From positions 1 to 6,436 of the forward strand of contig CALKDE010000124.1 in assembly GCA_938082955.1 (NCBI GenBank): 6,436 bases of DNA, given 5' to 3'. The stretch comes from an uncultured Pseudomonadales bacterium (GTDB lineage: Bacteria; Pseudomonadota; Gammaproteobacteria; Pseudomonadales; Pseudohongiellaceae). The position numbers and the translations under genes are program-made. Under the pieces are notes generated by a model. That model searched no databases. It had not been told where the DNA came from and was given only the letters and a program-made list of their open reading frames with translations. Below, one piece after another: positions 1-4,972 of this stretch. Positions within the stretch are counted from its first letter, which is position 1. Every line of letters begins with the position of its first letter.

Positions 1-1848
1 GACAGCCAATTGGCGAGAATCTCCGCCGACGAAGTCGACTACATCGAAATAATACGCGGCACCTCCAGTGATTTAGACGTGCAGAACTCAGGCCAGATCG
101 TCAATATCGTCTTACTCGAGTCCCAATCTCGCTCCACTATCGCCTCCGAACTGATTCTCAACTACCACGAAGACGGCACTAGCAATCCAGCCGGTTCAGT
201 CTCCTGGAGTCGTCAATCCGGCGCGTGGTCCTACTTGCTAAACGGCCAGATAACCAACACCTACAGCCGTCAAGAAAACTTCGAAGAAAGTCTCAACGCG
301 GATTTATCGTTAAACGAATACAGAGATTGGGATCGCATTACCGACGAAACTCAATATGCGGTTAACGCGAACCTTACCTATAGTCCCAGTAACCGCAACA
401 GATTCGCCCTCAATCTACTCTACAACGAGAGCGAACCCGCGAATGATGTGTATCGCGTGTTCACTGACTTTAATAGCGCGGCCCCATTCTCTTATCATGA
501 TAGAGAAACGCTTCCCTCTAACAACGAGAACTGGGAGATAGGTGGCGACTTTCAGCACAGATTCGGTAGCGGTAATCGCATCAAGGCCCTGTTCATTGTC
601 AACGAGAATAACAAAGCGACTCTAAGGGAGCGCTTCCGGGCAGAAACAGTCGGTGGGCCCGAGAGCCCTACTCTCTTTCTCGACACATCGAGCAGTTATC
701 AGGAAAGAATTGTTCGCTCTTCCTACATTGCAAATTTAGGCGAAAATCAGGGATTGGAGTTTGGCATAGAGGCTGCGCAAACCATTCAGAACTCGAACCT
801 GCTGATAGCCGTGCCATCCTCCGCTCCGGGCAATCCACTATTTAATGGACTGACTCCCTCGCCTCTGCCGAATGCAAATTCGACAGTAGAGGAAGCTCGC
901 TTCGAGCCCTTTGTCATCCACAACTGGCAAATTAGCTCACGCATGTCTCTGGAAAGCTCACTCGTTGCAGAATGGTCTGAGATCACCCAAAGTGGCGACC
1001 TCAGTAATAAGCGTGATTTCAACTTTGTAAAGCCTAAGTTTGATTTGCGCTACAACATAAGCAATTCGTTGCAAGCTAAAGCATCTTTCGAGAAAGTTGT
1101 ATCGCAGTTGAGCTTCGGCGATTTCTCTCGCAATACGAACGATAGCGACGACGATCAAAACACTTTTGCGGGCAACCCATCACTAGAGCCTGAAGAGAGC
1201 CTGCGCGCCGAAGTCGGTCTAGACTACCGTCTACCTAATGACGGCGGCGCAATCAATGCGCGTTACTTTTACTACGACTTCGATAATAAGATAGGCAAGA
1301 TCGATATCTCGCAAAGCATTGATAATTTGCAGTCCACGAATGGCAATGTTGGCCCAGGACAGGCCTACGGCCTGATTCTCAATTCCAGCATTCGACTGGG
1401 CTTCTTAAATTTGCCATCTGCATTGTTGACTGGCGTGTTGACTCTGCAGGAATCAGAGTTCGATGACGACCCTTTCACGCCCCGCGAACACGGTTTTAAG
1501 CCCTTCGACCGAGGCGGCCTGCGGCTCGGATTTCGACATGATGTTACTTCGCAGAGTCTGAGCTATGGTTTTAACTGGTTATTGCTAATCAAGGACGGTC
1601 GTCGTGGATTCGACAATGACAGCGAATTCGATTTCGTTCGGCCCGATTTACTTACAGCCTTCGTCGAAAAAGTTGGCTACAGCGATTTTACCTATCGACT
1701 AGAAGCCAATAATTTCGACAACTTCCACGCTTGTGGAATTCGCTATCGCTACAATGGCTATGTAATAGACAATGATGTAAGAGAGATCGAACAGAACTGC
1801 TACACTACGGGATTAAGCGTTGCCTTCAAAGTTCGCGGCACGTTCTAA
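1..1848 (+). CDS. TonB-dependent outer-membrane receptor, C-terminal part (5' end outside window)
   Basis: This is the last 615 residues of a TonB-dependent receptor, which imports a ligand such as a siderophore, vitamin or oligosaccharide across the outer membrane using TonB energy. The frame is open from base 1, so the signal peptide, TonB box and most of the plug lie upstream. Residues 1-38 are the end of the plug: the IEIIRG motif (residues 15-20), then a GQIVNIVL strand, which matches the usual plug exit. The rest is alternating aromatic/polar beta-barrel sequence with long Asn/Asp-rich loops. It includes the common receptor motif GNPSLEPEES near residue 392 and ends in FKVRGTF, with the terminal Phe used for outer-membrane assembly. 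The plug exit resembles the 'outer membrane protein beta-barrel' (PF14905-like) receptors, but that subfamily call is tentative. Cys578 and Cys600 near the C-terminus could form a disulfide. The substrate is unknown. The TTG at base 10 is not a real start. Confidence 0.93.
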   Translation, partial: DSQLARISADEVDYIEIIRGTSSDLDVQNSGQIVNIVLLESQSRSTIASELILNYHEDGTSNPAGSVSWSRQSGAWSYLLNGQITNTYSRQENFEESLNADLSLNEYRDWDRITDETQYAVNANLTYSPSNRNRFALNLLYNESEPANDVYRVFTDFNSAAPFSYHDRETLPSNNENWEIGGDFQHRFGSGNRIKALFIVNENNKATLRERFRAETVGGPESPTLFLDTSSSYQERIVRSSYIANLGENQGLEFGIEAAQTIQNSNLLIAVPSSAPGNPLFNGLTPSPLPNANSTVEEARFEPFVIHNWQISSRMSLESSLVAEWSEITQSGDLSNKRDFNFVKPKFDLRYNISNSLQAKASFEKVVSQLSFGDFSRNTNDSDDDQNTFAGNPSLEPEESLRAEVGLDYRLPNDGGAINARYFYYDFDNKIGKIDISQSIDNLQSTNGNVGPGQAYGLILNSSIRLGFLNLPSALLTGVLTLQESEFDDDPFTPREHGFKPFDRGGLRLGFRHDVTSQSLSYGFNWLLLIKDGRRGFDNDSEFDFVRPDLLTAFVEKVGYSDFTYRLEANNFDNFHACGIRYRYNGYVIDNDVREIEQNCYTTGLSVAFKVRGTF

Positions 1849-1856
1849 TTTTTAGA

Positions 1857-1870
1857 GCCAGAAAACTGGC
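1857..1870 (+). other. Small perfect hairpin after the receptor stop codon
   Basis: GCCAG and CTGGC pair perfectly around an AAAA loop, beginning 9 bases after the receptor's TAA. No T-run follows on the + strand; the T-run lies on the 5' side (about 1849-1853). It is therefore not a standard intrinsic terminator. It may protect the 3' end of the receptor mRNA, or lie in the leader of the next gene, whose likely start is 20 bases on. A five-pair stem can also arise by chance. Confidence 0.3.
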
Positions 1871-1890
1871 AGTAGTAGAGTCAGCCAAAA

Positions 1891-2184
1891 ATTATACACA
1901 TTATTCTTCATTTTCTAGTGCCACTGCCATTTGCTGCTGGCCTCTACAAAAAAGCCTGGTTGAAAAACTATGCTCTAATGCTTGCTGGGCTATTGATCGA
2001 TATAGATCATCTGCTAGCCGACCCAATCTATTATGCCGAGCGATGTAGCATTGGCTTTCATCCACTGCATACCCCGCTACCCATCATCCTCTACGTGATG
2101 TTATTAGCTCACCCAAAGACACGTGCGCTAGGCATCGGCCTGTGCCTGCATATCTTACTCGATGGCGCCGATTGCCTCATTTAG
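1891..2184 (+). CDS. DUF6122-like small membrane protein, probable non-canonical ATT start
   Basis: This is a small integral-membrane protein of unknown function that I recognise as DUF6122-like. With the start at ATT 1891 it is 97 residues. Helix 1 contains H-x-x-x-HFLVP (His3, His7), helix 2 ends in DIDHLLADP (residues 37-45), then comes CSIGFHPLH (52-60), and the last helix carries LHILLDGADC (86-95). The DxDH motif and the scattered His/Asp residues recall YdjM-type membrane-bound metal-dependent hydrolases, so metal binding is plausible but is an inference. The first ordinary start is GTG 1918, which gives 88 residues, has no Shine-Dalgarno and removes His3 and His7. Upstream the frame is closed by tandem TAGs at 1873-1878, so ATT 1891 or ATA 1894 are the only ways to keep the first helix. 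A weak AGAG lies about 10 bases before ATT. The gene is convergent with the M48 gene, 10 bp away. The family call is fairly firm, the start less so. Confidence 0.8.
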   Translation: MIHIILHFLVPLPFAAGLYKKAWLKNYALMLAGLLIDIDHLLADPIYYAERCSIGFHPLHTPLPIILYVMLLAHPKTRALGIGLCLHILLDGADCLI

Positions 2185-2194
2185 TGACGAGCAA

Positions 2195-4126
2195 CTAGTC
2201 CGCCAGCAAAGGTGGCATCGGACAGTCGATGGTCGCCGCAATCGCTCTAAGCAATTCTGTCTCTATTGCCTGAATCTTGCCATCGGCAGTTATACAGCGA
2301 ACACAGGCTTTAAGTAGCGCGGGCTTCTGCAAGGGTTTTAGGTCGGCCAGATCATCTAAAGCATTGTTCAAGATACCGAAATCGATCTTACTGACAGCGA
2401 TAAGCTGCAGCGATAAATCCAGAGTAGCGGCGCCGGCGGCGAAAGTCTCCTCGTTTGATATGCCATCTTGAACAGTGGAATGAGTAAGTAGTGAAAGCAA
2501 TACTGAAATAGATTTTTTGCATTTCTTCAGGCTTTTTCTTCCAAAGTATGGCGCCTCATCCTTACCGAACACAGCCTCTAGGCTATGCATCACTATTTTT
2601 TGCAGCGCCCATTCCAACAAGCTCATCTTCTTATCTATCTCGACAAGGGTTTTGAAATTTTCCCTAAACAATCGGTACTGCTTCTGTGACAACTGGCGCA
2701 AACTAGAAAGCGCGATAGTAATCAACGGCAGACGTTGCTCGGCTGCCACGACCTGCGCGGACTGATACAGTTTCTGCAACTCAGCGAATACACCGACGTC
2801 TGCACTGGCTTGCAACACGTCCAGTTGCTTAGCCCGAACCGACTCATCTTTACTAAGCACTAGAAAATAGACCATCGCCCGCGCTCCCGAAGGTTCACGC
2901 GCCGCCTCCAGAAACAACTGCGGCATCTGCTTTACTAATACGTCCGCGTAATCTAGATGTTTGCCGTCAGGATTGCCCACCTGATTGATCACCGAATCTG
3001 CCAGCAAGACACCGGCGGCACCGGTTAGTATCGCCGTCGCCTTCTCTTGCTGACTCGGCCCTGCCACCTTTTCCTGCGGCCCATCAGTCGCGGTTGCAGC
3101 AAGAGCCGACCGATCCCATTCGCTAATGTCATAGTCACCCTGCCAGCGAGGCAGAATGGCACGAATACGCTCGTCTAAGGGCGGATGAGTCGCATACAGA
3201 CGACTCAATGCCGAAACCTGCCCTTCTTCAAATAACGCATGGCTGATTTCCGCACTCTTCGGATTCTGTAGGTAGGAATGATTTTGATTGCGTGCAATCT
3301 GCATCAGCGCCTGCCCTATGCCATCTGGGTTGCGGGTAAATTGCACAGCCGAGGCATCGGCCAGATATTCACGCTGCCGGCTCACCGCCGCCTTAATCAG
3401 ATTGCCAAAAAATGTACCGACGAAGCCCACTATGACCAGACCCAATCCGAGGAACACAATTGCACCGGAATTTTTAGAGCGGCGACTATAGGCGCCACCT
3501 CGAAGCAAATGGTAGCCGATAATGCCAAGTATCATGATGCCGTATAGCACGCCGATAAGGCGAATATTGATACGCATGTCGCCATGCAAAATGTGACTGA
3601 ACTCGTGAGCAATAACACCCTGCAACTGATCGCGACTGAGTGTGTCGATAGTTCCCCGGGTCACTGCAACGATAGCATCGCTGGGAGAGTACCCCGCCGC
3701 GAAGGCATTGATGCCGCTCTCCTCCATCAAGTACACAGGCGGAACCGGTGTTCCAGAGGCAATCGCCATCTCTTCTACGACGTTGAGAACGCGCCTCTCA
3801 GCGGGGTCGGCGGAGCCAGACACTAGCAGACGCCCATTCATCATCTCGGCGATGCGAGCACCGCCACCGGAGAGCGAGTGAATCTTGTAGAGGCTACCAA
3901 AAAGCACTACTGAGGTAACGATAGCCCCGATAATTAGAAACTGTGCCGGGTCAAATTGAAAGGTGGCCGTGGCCGCCATGCTCGTCATGGAGGTGGCGCC
4001 GAAAGAGAACAGCGCCATGACCAGAAGGTTTGTAACGACGATTAGCGATAACACGGCAAGAGCAAACAGTGAAATCAATTTTCCTGTATTGCGCTTAGCC
4101 GTATCCTGCGATTCAAAGAAGTTCAT
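2195..4126 (-). CDS. HtpX-like M48 family membrane metalloprotease with TerB-like C-terminal tail
   Basis: This is a 643-residue inner-membrane zinc metalloprotease of family M48. Two N-terminal membrane segments (about 17-41 and 61-80) precede the catalytic domain. HEFSH gives the zinc ligands His174 and His178 and the catalytic Glu175. A membrane hairpin (about 188-208 and 222-245) follows, then REYLADA with the likely third ligand Glu253 and Asp257, and THPPLDERI at 313-321. HtpX has the same order but is about 290 residues. The extra 300 residues are a Pro/Gln-rich linker, a helical region, and a tail (608-643) with ITADGKI, ELLRAIA and CPMPP resembling TerB-type tails. The start MNFFESQDTAKRN is typical of this subfamily; the ATG has only a weak AGGT, 14 bases upstream. 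By homology it should degrade or process misfolded membrane proteins, with its active site facing the cytoplasm. It lies downstream of lemA, a recurrent partner. Its exact substrate is unknown. Confidence 0.95.
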   Translation of the reverse strand: MNFFESQDTAKRNTGKLISLFALAVLSLIVVTNLLVMALFSFGATSMTSMAATATFQFDPAQFLIIGAIVTSVVLFGSLYKIHSLSGGGARIAEMMNGRLLVSGSADPAERRVLNVVEEMAIASGTPVPPVYLMEESGINAFAAGYSPSDAIVAVTRGTIDTLSRDQLQGVIAHEFSHILHGDMRINIRLIGVLYGIMILGIIGYHLLRGGAYSRRSKNSGAIVFLGLGLVIVGFVGTFFGNLIKAAVSRQREYLADASAVQFTRNPDGIGQALMQIARNQNHSYLQNPKSAEISHALFEEGQVSALSRLYATHPPLDERIRAILPRWQGDYDISEWDRSALAATATDGPQEKVAGPSQQEKATAILTGAAGVLLADSVINQVGNPDGKHLDYADVLVKQMPQLFLEAAREPSGARAMVYFLVLSKDESVRAKQLDVLQASADVGVFAELQKLYQSAQVVAAEQRLPLITIALSSLRQLSQKQYRLFRENFKTLVEIDKKMSLLEWALQKIVMHSLEAVFGKDEAPYFGRKSLKKCKKSISVLLSLLTHSTVQDGISNEETFAAGAATLDLSLQLIAVSKIDFGILNNALDDLADLKPLQKPALLKACVRCITADGKIQAIETELLRAIAATIDCPMPPLLAD

Positions 4127-4141
4127 TGTGAGCGCCGCTTA

Positions 4142-4170
4142 CCTATAAAACCAGAATTTATCTTTCTCAA
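4142..4170 (-). promoter_or_regulatory. Candidate secondary promoter for the M48 protease gene
   Basis: On the minus strand, TTGAGA (4165-4170; 5 of 6 matches to the sigma-70 -35 box) lies 17 bases before TATAGG (4142-4147; 4 of 6 to the -10 box). Transcription would begin near 4135, giving a leader of only about 9 bases and excluding the weak AGGT ribosome site. It would let the protease be expressed apart from lemA. This is a consensus match in AT-rich sequence only. Confidence 0.3.
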
Positions 4171-4175
4171 TAACA

Positions 4176-4194
4176 CCAAGGGGAAAACCCTCAG
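4176..4194 (-). other. Intercistronic stem-loop between lemA and the M48 gene
   Basis: Read as minus-strand RNA, CUGAGGG (from 4194-4188) pairs with CCCUUGG (4182-4176) around a UUUUC loop: seven pairs, two of them G-U. The wobbles mean it folds well only in the lemA-M48 direction. It starts 6 bases after the lemA stop, and no U-tract follows, so it is not an obvious full terminator. It could be an mRNA-stabilising or processing element that sets different levels for the two genes. Confidence 0.35.
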
Positions 4195-4199
4195 CCCTG

Positions 4200-4796
4200 T
4201 CAAAAAGAGACTTTTGGCGCTTCTTGTATGGCTTCGCTGTCTGCGAATTCGAGCAGGCTCGCGTCCGAACCATGCCCAAAGAATCCAGCCACAGCTACCG
4301 GCGGAAAAGTCTGCCGATACGTATTGTAGGCCATGACTTGATCGTTAAAAGCCTGCCGTGAAAACGCGACCTTATTTTCAGTAGTGGTGAGCTCTTCACT
4401 CACTTGCATCATGTTTTGATTTGCTTTCAAGTCAGGATAGGCTTCCATAACTACGTTGAAACGATTCATTGCGCCGGCGAGCGCTCCCTCTTGACCCATT
4501 AACTCCTGCATAGCAGCAGCGTTTCCTGGATCGGACGCGGCGGCGGCCAAACCTGCCGCAGCGGAATTACGCGCGGCTATAACAGCCTCTAGAGTTCCTT
4601 TCTCGTGCTCCATATAAGCTTTCGCCGTTTCCACTAAATTGGGGATTAAGTCATAGCGGCGCTTTAGCTGTACCTCGATCTGTGCGAACGCATTTTGGTA
4701 GCGGTTCTTGAGGCTGACCAACTGGTTATAAATACCAACAATGTAGAAGAATAGGATGGCAACAACCACTAATGCCACAATCGTTGAAATTTCCAT
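4200..4796 (-). CDS. lemA: LemA family membrane protein
   Basis: This is a 198-residue LemA protein, a usual length for the family. One N-terminal membrane segment (about 5-25) is followed by a long, mostly alpha-helical domain. Family hallmarks are NRYQNAFAQIEVQLKRRYDL (31-50), the IPNLVET turn (51-57), AVIAARNSA (71-79), YPDLKANQNM (120-129), the EELTTTENKVAFSRQAFND stretch (134-152) and a closing AYN..R..FP segment (156-165). The Ala-rich stretch at 78-96 is a common variable loop. The molecular role of LemA is not settled; it is widespread, membrane-anchored, and often encoded beside M48/HtpX-like proteases or TPM-domain proteins. Here it is the first gene of a likely two-gene unit with the M48 protease, 73 bp downstream. 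The ATG is supported by an AGGAG 7 bases upstream. A role as adaptor or partner of the protease is an inference from context. Confidence 0.96.
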   Translation of the reverse strand: MEISTIVALVVVAILFFYIVGIYNQLVSLKNRYQNAFAQIEVQLKRRYDLIPNLVETAKAYMEHEKGTLEAVIAARNSAAAGLAAAASDPGNAAAMQELMGQEGALAGAMNRFNVVMEAYPDLKANQNMMQVSEELTTTENKVAFSRQAFNDQVMAYNTYRQTFPPVAVAGFFGHGSDASLLEFADSEAIQEAPKVSF

Positions 4797-4803
4797 AGTC
4801 TGG

Positions 4804-4830
4804 CTCCTTTTGAGGGTGAAGTTTGCACCC
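4804..4830 (-). promoter_or_regulatory. lemA ribosome-binding site with a small hairpin just upstream
   Basis: On the minus strand AAAAGGAG (4811-4804) is a strong Shine-Dalgarno, 7 bases from the lemA ATG, and it fixes that start. Just before it GGGTG (4830-4826) and CACCC (4818-4814) can form a perfect five-pair hairpin with a seven-base loop, ending two bases short of the A-run. The hairpin leaves the site exposed rather than hiding it. The ribosome site is firm; the hairpin may be incidental. Confidence 0.75.
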
Positions 4831-4852
4831 GCTAAAATGGGCTGCTAACTCC

Positions 4853-4881
4853 ATTATTCCACTTATCAGCGCACTTGTCCC
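4853..4881 (-). promoter_or_regulatory. lemA: Candidate sigma-70 promoter for lemA
   Basis: On the minus strand GGGACA (4876-4881; 4 of 6 to TTGACA) sits 17 bases before AATAAT (4853-4858; 5 of 6 to TATAAT). Transcription from about 4846 would give a leader of about 50 bases carrying the strong ribosome site, which fits an ordinary lemA transcript. This is the best match I found by eye in the divergent region, and it rests on consensus alone. Confidence 0.35.
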
Positions 4882-4909
4882 CGCAGGATATCCCCATGGG
4901 CAAATGAGT

Positions 4910-4938
4910 TTCGCAGATTCTGAATTATCTGCTAAGCT
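4910..4938 (+). promoter_or_regulatory. Candidate promoter for the lactate permease gene
   Basis: TTCGCA (4910-4915; 4 of 6 to the -35 box) lies 17 bases before TAAGCT (4933-4938; 3 of 6 to the -10 box), which is preceded by TGC and so forms an extended -10. Start of transcription would be near 4945, about 28 bases before the permease ATG. The weak match would suit an activated or repressed promoter. A perfect dyad fills the spacer. Confidence 0.28.
4913..4932 (+). promoter_or_regulatory. Perfect dyad GCAGAT-N8-ATCTGC, candidate operator of the permease gene
   Basis: GCAGAT (4913-4918) and ATCTGC (4927-4932) are exact inverted copies separated by 8 bases, with their centres 14 bases apart. 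A second, shorter palindrome, ATTCTGAAT (4917-4925), lies inside. The dyad sits between the candidate -35 and -10 boxes, where a bound dimer would block polymerase. It does not contain the TGGT-N3-ACCA core I associate with GntR-type lactate regulators such as LldR. The symmetry is seen directly; the operator role is inferred. Confidence 0.35.
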
Positions 4939-4972
4939 GCCAAAGATCGCTCACTACTAAGAAGAAAAAATT

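Noticed and set aside
1..12. TTG at base 10 as the start of the receptor gene
   Set aside because: The frame is open to base 1 and the protein begins within the plug domain, so the true start lies upstream of the window.
786..1158. Two minus-strand open stretches (786-1022 and 958-1158)
   Set aside because: They are antisense to the receptor barrel and carry no recognisable motif.
1857..1870. Hairpin after the receptor as a Rho-independent terminator
   Set aside because: The stem is only five pairs and no T-run follows it on the receptor strand; kept only as a small hairpin.
3278..3881. Several overlapping open stretches on the + strand (about 3278-3547, 3584-3826, 3642-3881)
   Set aside because: They lie opposite the M48 catalytic domain, whose minus-strand frame has full family motifs. 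Their translations are unlike any family and have no ribosome sites that stand out.
4893..4900. Palindrome CCCATGGG in the divergent region
   Set aside because: Eight symmetric bases alone are expected by chance and it does not line up with either candidate promoter.
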